A stretch of DNA of 64,000 nt from Corynebacterium meridianum (GTDB lineage Bacteria; Actinomycetota; Actinomycetes; Mycobacteriales; Mycobacteriaceae): positions 310,001-374,000 of the forward strand of contig NZ_JAEIOS010000015.1 in assembly GCF_016342265.1 (NCBI RefSeq), written 5' to 3'. Made by a program: the position numbers and the translations under genes. Positions 55,001-63,800 of this stretch are shown here, one piece after another (the first letter of the stretch is position 1; each line of letters starts with the position of its first letter). The notes under the pieces are model-generated. The model was given only the letters and a program-made list of their open reading frames with translations. It did no database searches and was not told the DNA's origin.

Positions 55001-56695
55001 CTCAACAACTACGGGGCACTTCTCACCAAGCTGGGGCTCGCCATCCGGCGGAGTGAGCTGCACAGCTACGGCTACGAGGAATGGGACCGCATCAACTGGG
55101 GCATCGGCTTCATCGGCAACGAGCGGGCGCTCGCCGCCCTCGTCGCCGCTCCGTGCCTGTCGCCGGAGCTGCGTCGCGAGGCCGTGGGGTTCGTCCGCTC
55201 GCTGCTGAAGGCCGGTCTGGTGTGCAACGGCTGGCGCTACGTCGAGGTTCCGGCCGACGCCGTGGAGTCCACCGGGACCCTGTACGAGGGCTGGCACGAC
55301 GACTGCGTCGTCATCAGCTACAGGTACGACCACGACTGCACCGGATCCACCGGACGCGGAGACCGGATCGTGCTGCTCGCGCCGGAGGACAAGCGGCACT
55401 GGATGGGGGTCGACCTCGGGGACAGTGTGGACACCTCCCTGAGCGCTCCGGCACTCACCGCGGTGCTCGACGCCGTCGATGCCCGGGAACCCCAGGCGGC
55501 CGAGCGTCTGGAGGAGCTCCGGGCCGGCGTCGACACCATCGCCCGGGCGACCGGCGTACCCGCCCGGGTCCTGCTCCGGCTCCTCGTTGCACCCCTTCCC
55601 TCCACCCACCGGGAGACGAAGGAGGAACGCGCCCTGCTGGGGCTGACCGTGCAGCAGTCGAAGACGGCGCGCGAGATCATCGACCAGTTCGAGCCCGAGG
55701 AGTGCGCGGCGATCCTCGCCGCCGCGGTCGACCCCGACGACCCCACGGCATTCACCGCCGGAAACCCGGACACCGATGCTGTGGTCGCCGCGATCGGCCG
55801 GGTCCTCGGCGAACCCGCGGTCCGACTGACCGATGCGGACCTGGACCTTCTCGTCGGGAGGCAGACCGACCCCGAGGAGCGGAACATCCGACGGCTGCTG
55901 CGGGGCGGGGAGGTCGTCGACGACACCGGTGTCCGCGACAGCTATCTCGGCCTGCTGATCACCATAGCGGTGGAGTGCTCCATCACCGTCGACGAGGCAG
56001 CCTGGATCGCGCGGCAGATGAGGGCGGCCGCGGACTGGGTGCGGCGGTGCCCCGATACGCGGCGGAGGGAATGGGACCAACTGGTCCCCGTCCCCGGGCC
56101 CGACAACAGCTGGGAGCTGGTGGACGACCAGCCAGTTCCCGTTCTCGCCCGGATCATCGCCGCCGGCGGCATGGACGATCTCATCAGCTGGCTTGAATCC
56201 GGCGGGTTCCCACCGGACCCGCGCCGGTGGGATCCGGTGGTGGCTGTCCCGCACCTGGTGCAGGAGGTGGCGGAGACCAAGGGACTGGGCACGGACGCGG
56301 CCCGCTACTGGCTCGAGCTCCTCGCGTTGACCGCCCCCGACGACAGGCTCATCCGGGAACTCAACGGGTGGACCGGGAAGGACCTCGACGCAGCCGCCAC
56401 CGAGCTGCTGCAGCGGGGACTGGTGATCGAGGCCAAGCGGAAGGGTGCCAACCGGGCGAGGTTCCTCCCCGGGGGCTGGCTGGAGGCGTCCGGCCCCGAC
56501 CGCCCGATGGAGGTGTGGAAGGCCCCCCACCACCTGCTGTGGGAAGACGACTGCGTGCACGGCATGATCCCCGGTTGTCCGCAGGTCGTTCCCCCGGCTG
56601 AGCTCTACCTCGACGTCTGGGAGCGCATCCGGGGTGGCGATGAACCCGGTTACACCGAGCTCCGCACCGGCGCCTACCTCCGGAAGCGCCGGTAG
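52070..56695 (+). CDS. 1541-residue protein of unknown function, partner of DUF4132 protein
   Basis: Start ATG 52070, 4 bases after the DUF4132 gene. No signal peptide or membrane helix. Residues about 1-570 look like an alpha-helical solenoid (repeated Leu/Ala-rich helices, e.g. LVPPLFEEIARILHDVGNDALALQFF). Residues about 575-880 are rich in beta strands with short Gly/Asp turns (GGFVVVFDGDGIVCEL, RVSYKARH) and may form a propeller or sandwich. Residues about 900-1420 are again helical, with an Arg/Asp-rich character. Near 1430-1470 LNGWTGKDLDAAATELLQ and the following GLVIEAKRKG and FLPGGW resemble a winged-helix unit seen near the end of large actinobacterial proteins. I recognise no catalytic motif. 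Confidence 0.75.
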   Translation: MADRETMSTPHAVDPELDRGAILPPETEAPVNTRSVPLMAATYTSPAHTIVRLVAEPLLVAEDTALATQGFTRTRTAGVGQIRPTAIGFPAWPILVDPGNARQTLNLVGDVEWARRVAHSRPGDVKKRFEKLAAELMASAPHLVPPLFEEIARILHDVGNDALALQFFGRAREIERAHDVPVDPDRHRAVFTEFSSLGIVGAGEMTAEAESAVRRFADPGDAFDYLLELNTARIAVGGRPPYADLARDLRDVGAAAGLDPDRVDELLLGNVIGLAAVRRAPAEFFDSVRDSLIRHIGRHPETASWFLEVRPRELGVDDYLLLLRDSGIWRSVTADPRATGDLLLRLVDELRGGAAGEVPATPHLIEVIDACHDALAGRRSGSRDLRSLSLDLLDALCAAGVVFAPRSFRDPVRADSLDEPWLCWLEGEHEDAGQPRRDLGHLAADPVLGPVAARSLDPGFLTHHADTVLGHPGATALLNMRLTDFAAERAAATGSFEALERFLDGPVKRLRDPRIDESNPGAIERIFAFDRAEELAAALRSGMAVEYTFPALEEAVERVRTLAADTDTRRTVPGGWEFDPLKIHESWPLHAVSCGGFVVVFDGDGIVCELQVPGEVGEFVGVRTVGNRVRVSYKARHAHEESVFWSGDDAGHDTGELVTSVEGSASWEIDAGRITANGLITDGDVTANRWQSPVLVTPSAVVGVRSLVHHACPRFDPRTGESLGEIDLRLWPERLTELGVPVGDLDLGVLPPAVWEFPADPDADRDTVHRMEYATCLPVITGTTADSLTGHCGGWHLNFPVDHGPFHHIIGPLGTFRIPRDRRLSPTTAIARPGGGVVVNCADGFIDADTGRRLPLSLEGDGRHSYLDHLPDTCLHFLSARDETLSTRLRTVTAGDVAPLLDDGLTPGHRRELIAERLGTRDAVVIDAIDGLVRRSAEVARKMNEIHPPVDKQVRVPDISEDLDAYIHGYLGTGGGGLNNYGALLTKLGLAIRRSELHSYGYEEWDRINWGIGFIGNERALAALVAAPCLSPELRREAVGFVRSLLKAGLVCNGWRYVEVPADAVESTGTLYEGWHDDCVVISYRYDHDCTGSTGRGDRIVLLAPEDKRHWMGVDLGDSVDTSLSAPALTAVLDAVDAREPQAAERLEELRAGVDTIARATGVPARVLLRLLVAPLPSTHRETKEERALLGLTVQQSKTAREIIDQFEPEECAAILAAAVDPDDPTAFTAGNPDTDAVVAAIGRVLGEPAVRLTDADLDLLVGRQTDPEERNIRRLLRGGEVVDDTGVRDSYLGLLITIAVECSITVDEAAWIARQMRAAADWVRRCPDTRRREWDQLVPVPGPDNSWELVDDQPVPVLARIIAAGGMDDLISWLESGGFPPDPRRWDPVVAVPHLVQEVAETKGLGTDAARYWLELLALTAPDDRLIRELNGWTGKDLDAAATELLQRGLVIEAKRKGANRARFLPGGWLEASGPDRPMEVWKAPHHLLWEDDCVHGMIPGCPQVVPPAELYLDVWERIRGGDEPGYTELRTGAYLRKRR

Positions 56696-56696
56696 G

Positions 56697-56726
56697 CGCC
56701 GGGGCAGGTCACCCCGCGCCCCGGCG
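56697..56726. terminator. Hairpin after the DUF4132 / giant-protein pair
   Basis: 9-bp stem CGCCGGGGC / GCCCCGGCG (56697-56705 with 56718-56726), directly after the stop codon. No T tract. Confidence 0.5.
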
Positions 56727-56855
56727 AACCGGCCCCGGCCTATTTCACGGGCTGCGGTCGCCCCCTCCGTGGAACCGCCACGACAACGGCAGAGGTGGTG
56801 TAACGCCGTTTCGCGAATACCCCCTGGCAGCTGTGTGAATGCCCCCGTCAACCGG

Positions 56856-56861
56856 TAGTCT
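56856..56861 (+). promoter_or_regulatory. -10 box of purSQL
   Basis: TAGTCT, about 77 bases before the purS start, followed by a leader with AGGGAG at 56924-56930. No clear -35. Confidence 0.4.
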
Positions 56862-56938
56862 TGGTGCCGTTAACCCCGGCCCACGGCACGTGGGCCGGAA
56901 CCACCCCTGACACCAGTGAAATAGGGAGCTGACACACC

Positions 56939-57178
56939 GTGGCCCGTGTAGTTGTGAATGTGATGCCGAAGGCAGAGATCCTCGATCCCCAGGGGCAGGC
57001 CGTGCACCGTGCCCTGGGGCGAATCGGAATCGACGGCGTCACGGACGTCCGACAGGGCAAGCGCTTCGAACTCGAGGTGGACGACACCGTCACCGATGAG
57101 CAGCTGAACCACCTCGCGGAGACCCTGCTCGCGAACACCGTCATCGAGACGTTCACCATCGTCCGCGGGGAGGCGTGA
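56939..57178 (+). CDS. purS: FGAM synthase subunit PurS
   Basis: 79 residues. Small structural subunit that joins PurQ and Pur[22 protein letters not shown] and the C-terminal [12 protein letters not shown] are typical. GTG start. It overlaps purQ by 4 bases (GTGA). Confidence 0.96.
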   Translation: MARVVVNVMPKAEILDPQGQAVHRALGRIGIDGVTDVRQGKRFELEVDDTVTDEQLNHLAETLLANTVIETFTIVRGEA

Positions 57179-57855
57179 ACCCGGTGGCTGCGAAAATCGG
57201 TGTCATCACCTTCCCCGGCACCCTCGACGACGTGGACGCCGCCCGCGCGGCCCGCATCGCCGGCGCCGAGGTCCACGAACTCTGGCACGCTGACGAGGAC
57301 CTGAAGGGCGTCGACGCGGTCGTCGTCCCCGGCGGATTCTCCTACGGTGACTACCTGCGCAGCGGTGCCATCTCCGCGCTGGCCCCCGTCATGCGCGCGG
57401 TCGTCGACGCCGCGCACAAGGGCATGCCGGTGCTCGGGATCTGCAACGGCTTCCAGATCCTCACCGAGGCCCACCTCCTCCCCGGGGCACTGACCCGCAA
57501 CGAGGGTCTGCACTTCCACTGCGTGGACACCTATCTCGAGGTCGCCAACGCGGACACTGCGTGGACCAACACGCTGGCACAGGGGCAGAAGATCCTCATC
57601 CCCGCCAAGCACGGCGAGGGTCGCTTCCAGGCCGACGCCGAGACCGTGAAGATGCTGGAGGATGAGGGCCGCGTGGTGTTCCGCTACACCGACAACTTCA
57701 ACGGCTCCGTCAACGCCATCGCCGGCGTCAGCAGCGCCGACGGTCGCGTCGTCGGCCTGATGCCGCACCCGGAGCACGCCGTCGAGAAGCTCACCGGACC
57801 ATCCACCGACGGCCTGGAACTGTTCCTGTCCGCCATCAGCCACATCGGTGCCTGA
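57175..57855 (+). CDS. purQ: FGAM synthase subunit PurQ (glutaminase)
   Basis: 226 residues, class I glutamine amidotransferase supplying ammonia to PurL. Catalytic Cys in [14 protein letters not shown] and His-x-Glu in [10 protein letters not shown]; the N-terminal [10 protein letters not shown] and [12 protein letters not shown] are also conserved. GTG start overlapping purS. Confidence 0.97.
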   Translation: MNPVAAKIGVITFPGTLDDVDAARAARIAGAEVHELWHADEDLKGVDAVVVPGGFSYGDYLRSGAISALAPVMRAVVDAAHKGMPVLGICNGFQILTEAHLLPGALTRNEGLHFHCVDTYLEVANADTAWTNTLAQGQKILIPAKHGEGRFQADAETVKMLEDEGRVVFRYTDNFNGSVNAIAGVSSADGRVVGLMPHPEHAVEKLTGPSTDGLELFLSAISHIGA

Positions 57856-57892
57856 CCGCGCCACCACGAGAAGGACACCGGAGAAAAACACC

Positions 57893-60226
57893 ATGACTTT
57901 CAACGACACCGTCGACGCCGCCACCGCCGACCCGAACGCCGAACAGCCCTACGCCAGCCTCGGGCTCAAGGACGACGAGTACGCCCGGATCAAGGAGATC
58001 CTCGGCCGCCGCCCCACCGACGCCGAACTCGCCATGTACTCCGTCATGTGGTCGGAACACTGCTCCTACAAATCCTCCAAGGTGCACCTCCGCTACTTCG
58101 GGGAGACCACCACCGACGAGATGAACTCGAAGATCCTCGCCGGCATCGGTGAGAACGCCGGCGTCGTCGACATCGGAGACGGTCACGCCGTCACGTTCCG
58201 CGTCGAATCCCACAACCACCCCTCCTATGTCGAGCCCCACCAGGGCGCGGCCACCGGCGTCGGCGGCATCGTCCGCGACATCATGGCCATGGGGGCCCGC
58301 CCCATCGCCGTCATGGACCAGCTGCGCTTCGGCCCGGCCGACGCCCCCGACACCGCCCGTGTCCTGCCCGGTGTCGTCGACGGCATCAGCTTCTACGGCA
58401 ACTGCCTCGGCCTGCCGAACATCGGCGGCGAGACCGTATTCGACGCCTCCTACGCCGGCAACCCCCTCGTCAACGCCCTGTGCGTGGGAACCCTGAAGAC
58501 CGAGGACCTCAAACTCGCCTTCGCCTCCGGGCTGGGCAACAAGGTCATGCTGTTCGGCTCCCGCACGGGCCTCGACGGCATCGGCGGCGTCAGCGTGCTG
58601 GCCTCCGACACCTTCGAGGAGGGCGCCGAGCGCAAGCTCCCCGCCGTGCAGGTCGGCGACCCCTTCGCCGAGAAGGTCCTCATCGAGTGCTGCCTCGACC
58701 TCTACCGCGCCGGTGTCGTCGTCGGCATCCAGGACCTCGGCGGCGCGGGCCTGTCCTGCGCCACCAGTGAACTCGCCGCCGCGGGCGACGGCGGCATGCT
58801 CGTCAACCTCGACGCCGTGCCCCTGCGCGCCGGGAACATGACCGCAGCCGAGATCCTCGCCTCCGAGTCGCAGGAACGCATGTGCGCCGTCGTCGCACCC
58901 GAGAACGTCGACCGCTTCCTCGAGATCTGCGCCCACTGGGACGTCGCCTGCGCCGAAATCGGTGAGGTCACCGACAACGACCACCTCGTGATCACCCACC
59001 GTGGGGAGACCGTCGTCGACGCCCCCGCGCACACCATCGCCCACCAGGGCCCCGTCTACGAGCGCCCCTTCGCCCGCCCGGAATGGCAGGACGACCTCCA
59101 ACGGCCCGTCGAGGTGGACAGGCCCACCGACGCCGCCGCGATCCACGACGCCTGGATGCGGATGATCTCCTCCCCGGCGCTGTGCTCCCGGGCGTTCATC
59201 ACCGAGCAGTACGACCGCTACGTCCGCGGCAACACGGTGCTCGCCCGCAACGCGGACTCCGGCGTGCTGCGCATCGACGAAAGCACCGGGCGTGGTGTCG
59301 CGGTCTCCGCGGACGCCTCCGGGCGCTACACCAAGCTCGACCCGGAGACCGGTGCCCGCCTCGCACTCGCCGAGGCGTACCGCAACGTCGCCGTCACCGG
59401 TGCCCGCCCTGTCGCCGTGACGAACTGCCTCAACTTCGGTTCCCCCGAGAACCCCGACGTCATGTGGCAGTTCCGCGAGGCCGTCCACGGCCTGGCCGAC
59501 GGCTGCGTCGAACTCGGCATCCCGGTCTCCGGCGGCAACGTCAGTTTCTACAACCAGACCGGCACCGAGCCGATCCTCCCGACGCCCGTCGTCGGCGTTC
59601 TCGGCGTCATCGACGACGTGGAACGTCGCATCGGGCACGAGCTCGGCACCGTCGACGGCGGCGAGATGCTCTACCTCCTCGGTGCGACCCGCGACGAGTT
59701 CGGCGGTTCCATCTGGCAGCAGGTCAACCACGACCAGCTCGCCGGCATGCCCCCGACCGTGGATCTCGCCGACGAGGCCGCGCTGGCGGATCTCTTCTCC
59801 GCGCAGACCGTCGACGGCGGAGAATCTCCGGTCATCACCGCAACGCACGACCTCTCCGAGGGCGGGCTCGCCCAGGGACTGGCCGAGCTCGCGATGATCG
59901 CCCGCCGGGACACCGGCATCGGCCTGGACATCGACCTCTCCGGCGTCCACGACAACCCCTTCGTGGCGCTGTTCTCCGAGTCCGCGTCCCGCGTCCTCGT
60001 CGCCTGTGCCCCGGAGGACGCCGAGGAACTCGAGCGCCGCGCCGGCGTCAAGGGTGTTCCGTTCACCAAGCTCGGCACAACCACCGAACTCGGTGACGCC
60101 GCACTCATCCGCGTCAGCGGTGGGGTTGACCTCGAGGTCTCGGTCACCGAACTGCGCGAGGCCTGGCAGGCCACCCTGCCCGGAATCTTCGGCCACGCCG
60201 TCGGAGCGAACTCCGTGGTGGAGTAG
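57893..60226 (+). CDS. purL: FGAM synthase subunit PurL
   Basis: 777 residues, the small PurL that needs PurS and PurQ. ATP-dependent conversion of FGAR to FGAM. Visible: [16 protein letters not shown] (catalytic His), [28 protein letters not shown], and the second-half GNVSFYNQT and [17 protein letters not shown] 57893 has CCGGAG eight to nine bases upstream; a longer frame starting inside purQ (57848) is less likely. A strong terminator follows. Confidence 0.97.
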   Translation: MTFNDTVDAATADPNAEQPYASLGLKDDEYARIKEILGRRPTDAELAMYSVMWSEHCSYKSSKVHLRYFGETTTDEMNSKILAGIGENAGVVDIGDGHAVTFRVESHNHPSYVEPHQGAATGVGGIVRDIMAMGARPIAVMDQLRFGPADAPDTARVLPGVVDGISFYGNCLGLPNIGGETVFDASYAGNPLVNALCVGTLKTEDLKLAFASGLGNKVMLFGSRTGLDGIGGVSVLASDTFEEGAERKLPAVQVGDPFAEKVLIECCLDLYRAGVVVGIQDLGGAGLSCATSELAAAGDGGMLVNLDAVPLRAGNMTAAEILASESQERMCAVVAPENVDRFLEICAHWDVACAEIGEVTDNDHLVITHRGETVVDAPAHTIAHQGPVYERPFARPEWQDDLQRPVEVDRPTDAAAIHDAWMRMISSPALCSRAFITEQYDRYVRGNTVLARNADSGVLRIDESTGRGVAVSADASGRYTKLDPETGARLALAEAYRNVAVTGARPVAVTNCLNFGSPENPDVMWQFREAVHGLADGCVELGIPVSGGNVSFYNQTGTEPILPTPVVGVLGVIDDVERRIGHELGTVDGGEMLYLLGATRDEFGGSIWQQVNHDQLAGMPPTVDLADEAALADLFSAQTVDGGESPVITATHDLSEGGLAQGLAELAMIARRDTGIGLDIDLSGVHDNPFVALFSESASRVLVACAPEDAEELERRAGVKGVPFTKLGTTTELGDAALIRVSGGVDLEVSVTELREAWQATLPGIFGHAVGANSVVE

Positions 60227-60240
60227 GCCAGGGAGACCCC

Positions 60241-60285
60241 GTGGAGGGCCCGGTACCGCAGCTGGCGAGGTACCGGGCCCTCCAC
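60241..60285 (+). terminator. Terminator of purSQL
   Basis: Perfect 16-bp stem (60241-60256 with 60270-60285), 13-base loop, followed by CATTT, 14 bases after the purL stop. Confidence 0.85.
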
Positions 60286-60366
60286 CATTTCCGCCCCGCC
60301 CACGGAGCGGAGCCGGCGCCGGTGCGCCCCGCGCCGACCGCGGAGAGCCGGGGTGGCCGTGACCGA

Positions 60367-60372
60367 TACACT
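60367..60372 (+). promoter_or_regulatory. -10 box, leaderless promoter of the DUF2254 gene
   Basis: TACACT, 6 bases before the ATG at 60379. Confidence 0.45.
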
Positions 60373-60378
60373 CACCCC

Positions 60379-61692
60379 ATGAGCTTCCTCCGGCACCGCC
60401 TCGTCCGTGCGTTCGGTCTGTTCTGGTTCCTGCCCGCCGTCATGGTGCTGTTATCGGTGGCGCTGGCGCAGTCCCTGATCGTGCTGGAACGTCACCTCGG
60501 TGTCCCGGGTTCCCTGGAGTTCGTGTACGCCGGCGGCGAGTCAGGTGCCCGGGGCCTGTTGTCCGCGATGACGGGAATGTCCATCGGTGTGGCGGGCACG
60601 TTGTTCTCCATCACCATCGCCGCCCTTTCATCCGTGATCTCCACGATGGGGCCCCGACTGCTGCACAGTTTCCTCTCGGACCGCGGGATCCAGGCCACCT
60701 TGGGTATCTTCCTCGCCACGTTCGCGTTCTCGCTGTTCAGTCTCCGGGCGGTCTCGGCCGGCAACGGCGACATGGTGTTCATTCCGCACTACAACGTCAG
60801 CGTCGCGATGGTCTACGCCGCGCTCTGCATCGGGTTCCTCGTCTACTACATCAACCACATGGCGCAGTCCATCAACATGACCCGGGTGGTCAACCTCCTC
60901 AGCGGGGACCTCTCCCGCGCACTGCGGCGGGGGACCGAGCTGGCCGAGGAACAGGGTGATTTCCCACGGGCCGTCGACGGGTTCTTCGACGATGCGACGG
61001 CGGTGTTCACCGACCGTGGCGGGTACGTCCAGCAGATCGACTACTCCCGGCTCGCGGACATCGCCGAGGAGAACGACTGCGTGGTGCAGCTTCTCGTCCG
61101 GCCGGGTGACTACCTCCTCACAGGATCGGAGATAGCCCGTGTGGTGCACGGGGGAGAGGCCCCCGAGGGCATCACCGGCTGCCTGCTGCTCGGTGCCAAC
61201 AGGGATGATTCGCAGGACCTCGAGTTCTCGGTGAACCAGCTACTAGAGGTCGGGGTCCGGGCGCTCAGCCCGGGCACGAACGATCCGTTCACGGCGATGG
61301 GCGTCATCGACCGGTTCGCGGAGTCGCTCGCCCGCCTGGAGAACCGCGAACTCCCGCGGGGCGTCATCGCCCGGAACGACATGCTGCGCGTCGAGTTCGC
61401 CGTCACCACGTTCGAGGGCCTCGTCGACACGATGTTCCACCAGCTCCGGCAGAACGCGTCCGGCTGTACCGCGGTGTACATCCGGTTGCTCGACCGGCTG
61501 GGGGACGTAGCGGGTATCGTCACCGCGCGGAAACGCCTGGACCACCTCCGGCACCATGCCGACCTGGTGTGGGAGGACGCCCGGCGGACCGTGGCCAACG
61601 CCGCGGACCTGGACGACATCCGGCTGCGGTACCGCCGGGCACAGAAGGCCTGTGCGTGCCGTACCCGCGGAGCGGAGAGCCTCGGGGACTAG
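60379..61692 (+). CDS. DUF2254 membrane protein
   Basis: 437 residues. Four membrane helices in the first ~170 residues (around 14-34, 65-92, 108-124 and 138-160), including SIGVAGTLFSITIAALSSVISTMGPRLL typical of DUF2254, then a soluble C-terminal domain of about 260 residues with LEFSVNQLLEVGVRALSPGTNDPFTAMG. Function unknown; the family is sometimes compared with ion channels. The frame extends upstream through the purL terminator, but the promoter box supports ATG 60379. Confidence 0.85.
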   Translation: MSFLRHRLVRAFGLFWFLPAVMVLLSVALAQSLIVLERHLGVPGSLEFVYAGGESGARGLLSAMTGMSIGVAGTLFSITIAALSSVISTMGPRLLHSFLSDRGIQATLGIFLATFAFSLFSLRAVSAGNGDMVFIPHYNVSVAMVYAALCIGFLVYYINHMAQSINMTRVVNLLSGDLSRALRRGTELAEEQGDFPRAVDGFFDDATAVFTDRGGYVQQIDYSRLADIAEENDCVVQLLVRPGDYLLTGSEIARVVHGGEAPEGITGCLLLGANRDDSQDLEFSVNQLLEVGVRALSPGTNDPFTAMGVIDRFAESLARLENRELPRGVIARNDMLRVEFAVTTFEGLVDTMFHQLRQNASGCTAVYIRLLDRLGDVAGIVTARKRLDHLRHHADLVWEDARRTVANAADLDDIRLRYRRAQKACACRTRGAESLGD

Positions 61693-61976
61693 TCAGTGTC
61701 CCCGGCGTCGGGCCCGTCCCCGGTGGCCGCGGCATCCCGGAGGTCCCGCAGCTGCTCCCGCCGGTATATCACGTACCAGATCAGGAAACCGAGGCCCGGA
61801 AGCAGGGTGACCAGGGAGAAGACCAGGATCAGGCGGAACGGGTCCGAGTTGCGCCGCAGCTCCAGCCGGACGGCCGTCACAGGCATCGCGATGAACAGCA
61901 GCATCAGGATCAGACCGGAGAGCCCGAGGCCCCCGGCATCCCGCAGGAGGCTCATCGCGTAGGTGCTCTGGGTCAT
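61689..61976 (-). CDS. Small two-helix membrane protein
   Basis: 95 residues from the ATG at 61976. Two membrane helices (about 16-36 and 50-70) separated by a short basic loop, with a hydrophilic acidic tail. The second helix and its LIWYVIYRR end recall the small PLD-nuclease N-terminal-like membrane proteins, but the match is weak. It overlaps the DUF2254 stop by 4 bases on the opposite strand. Function unknown. Confidence 0.6.
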   Translation of the reverse strand: MTQSTYAMSLLRDAGGLGLSGLILMLLFIAMPVTAVRLELRRNSDPFRLILVFSLVTLLPGLGFLIWYVIYRREQLRDLRDAAATGDGPDAGDTD

Positions 61977-62122
61977 CGTCCCGTCCCCGTGTCGGTGTGT
62001 GTTTCTTCTTTCCGGTCGGAGCCGACCATACCTCACCCCCACCGCGCCCGAGCCCGGGCAGCGGGGAAAGGGAACGTGTTGTTCATTCCGGTCTCACCCG
62101 GGGTTCATCCCGGTGTGCGACG

Positions 62123-62833
62123 ATGGCCGACATGAACCGGCCGATGATCTCCCTGTCTCTTTCCTCCCTCCGGTCGGAGAACCTCGACGACGCCCGGGCC
62201 CTGATGGCCGAGCTCGCCCCGCACGGGGTGCGACCGGCGCTGCGGGTCGCACCGCACTGCTCCCGCGACTGGGCCCTGCGCCGCCATCCGGAGGTGCTCG
62301 ATTTCATCCACGCCTGCCGGGACGAGGGGACGGAGATCGTGCTCGCCGGCTTCGACGAGTCCGTCCGGGGACGGCGTTCCGAGTTCGCCGAGCTACCCGC
62401 CCACGAGGCCCGGCTCCGGTTGACCGCGGCATGCCGTCAGATGGCCGCGATGGACCTGACGACGGACGTGTTCTCTCCCCCCAAGTGGATCCTGTCCGAG
62501 GGGACCCGGAGCGTTCTCCCGGAACTCGGCTTCGCCGTCCTGTCGGACCTCAACGGGGTGCAGGATCTGCGTAGCGGGAACGTCGCGGCCGTACCGGTTC
62601 TCGCGTTCGGCGAGGGGTTCGGCGCGGCGCGGTGGTGGCGCAGAAGCGTCCGGAAGGTCGGTGCGCGTCAGATAGCCACCGGTCACAGCATCCGGTTGTC
62701 CACCGCGGCGTGCAGGCTGGCGGAGGACGACGTCCGGGACAGTCTGCTGACCGTGGTCCACTCCGCGCTCGCCGCCGGGTACGCTCCGGCGAACCGGATC
62801 TCGGATGTTCTGGCAGACGGGCCGAAGGTCTGA
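62123..62833 (+). CDS. DUF2334 / polysaccharide-deacetylase-like protein, active site not conserved
   Basis: 236 residues. The layout follows DUF2334 proteins (a degenerate polysaccharide deacetylase barrel): an opening strand MISLSLSSL, LRVAPHCSRDW, EIVLAGFDES, then FSPPKWILS and late ATGHSIRLS. The expected metal-binding residues are missing: the usual Asp pair after the first strand and the His-x-x-His of the HGY/HGF motif (here AGFDE). It may have lost deacetylase activity. ATG 62123 or 62132 as start. No clear partner gene. Confidence 0.7.
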   Translation: MADMNRPMISLSLSSLRSENLDDARALMAELAPHGVRPALRVAPHCSRDWALRRHPEVLDFIHACRDEGTEIVLAGFDESVRGRRSEFAELPAHEARLRLTAACRQMAAMDLTTDVFSPPKWILSEGTRSVLPELGFAVLSDLNGVQDLRSGNVAAVPVLAFGEGFGAARWWRRSVRKVGARQIATGHSIRLSTAACRLAEDDVRDSLLTVVHSALAAGYAPANRISDVLADGPKV

Positions 62834-62983
62834 GAACCGTGGAACAGCACGTTTGGCGCCCACCCACCCGGCCGGCGTAGCGTTGATCCCGGACCGATAC
62901 CTCTCGGATGGTCGGCGTGCGTCCGGCGCGGGAGGATGCCGTTTCCTGCACACGATGAAGAAACGAACACGAGGAGCACTCAC

Positions 62984-63784
62984 ATGCACCGGGGCGGACG
63001 CCGTTCCACACTGCACGGGGAGAACAGCACCACCGAAGAAGAGATCATCACCGAAGAAGAGATCATCGAGCAGAACACAGCCTCCGTCAGGGCCGACGGG
63101 ATGATCGCACGCACGGTCTGGCGCACTGACAGGGGCCCCCGCCCGGGCAGTCGTGGCTGGATCCACTTCTTCGCGGCGATCCTCGCCGTGTTCTCCGGTT
63201 CCGTCCTCGCCACCTACTCCTGGATCCGTCTACCGTGGTGGCAGGCGCTCGGAGTGATGGTGTACGCCGTCGGCGTCGTCATCCTCTTCGGAGTCTCCGC
63301 CGCGTACCATCTCGGTCCCTGGAAACGGGCCTCCACCGTCCTCTGGTGGCGCCGTGCGGACCACTCCACCATCGCGGTGTTCATCGCCGCGACCTACACC
63401 CCGTTCTGTCTGATCACACTGCCCCCGGAGACCGCCAGGTGGATTCTCGCCGTCGCCTGGGGCGGCGCGGGCGTCTCCGTCGTGATGAACCTCGCCTGGA
63501 TCCACCACCCCCGGTGGCTCGGTGTTCTGGTGTATCTCGCCCTCGGTTGGCTGATCGTCCCGCTCGTACCGCAGCTGTGGACATCAGCCGGTGCGGCGGT
63601 GGTGTGGCTGCTGTTCGCCGGCGGAATCGTGTACACCATCGGCGCGCTGATCTACGCCTTTCAGTGGCCCGGCCGCGATGCGCGGTGGATGGGGTACCAC
63701 GAGTGGTTCCATCTCGCGACCGTCATCGCCGCGGTAGCGCATCTCGTCGCCGTGTGGATCGTCGTCACCCAGGCCGCTCCCTGA
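62984..63784 (+). CDS. Hemolysin III / PAQR family membrane protein
   Basis: 266 residues from the ATG at 62984 (GAGGAG upstream). Seven helices after a hydrophilic, acidic N-terminus of about 60 residues that contains a tandem repeat of TEEEII. Family motifs: SAAYHLGPWKRAST near helix 2, RADHSTIAVFIAATYTPF and the C-terminal YHEWFHLATVIAAVAHL with the two His that bind zinc in this superfamily. Bacterial members affect membrane fluidity or act as hydrolases; haemolysis is not implied. Confidence 0.9.
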   Translation: MHRGGRRSTLHGENSTTEEEIITEEEIIEQNTASVRADGMIARTVWRTDRGPRPGSRGWIHFFAAILAVFSGSVLATYSWIRLPWWQALGVMVYAVGVVILFGVSAAYHLGPWKRASTVLWWRRADHSTIAVFIAATYTPFCLITLPPETARWILAVAWGGAGVSVVMNLAWIHHPRWLGVLVYLALGWLIVPLVPQLWTSAGAAVVWLLFAGGIVYTIGALIYAFQWPGRDARWMGYHEWFHLATVIAAVAHLVAVWIVVTQAAP

Positions 63785-63800
63785 CCGACGCGCCCCGGAG

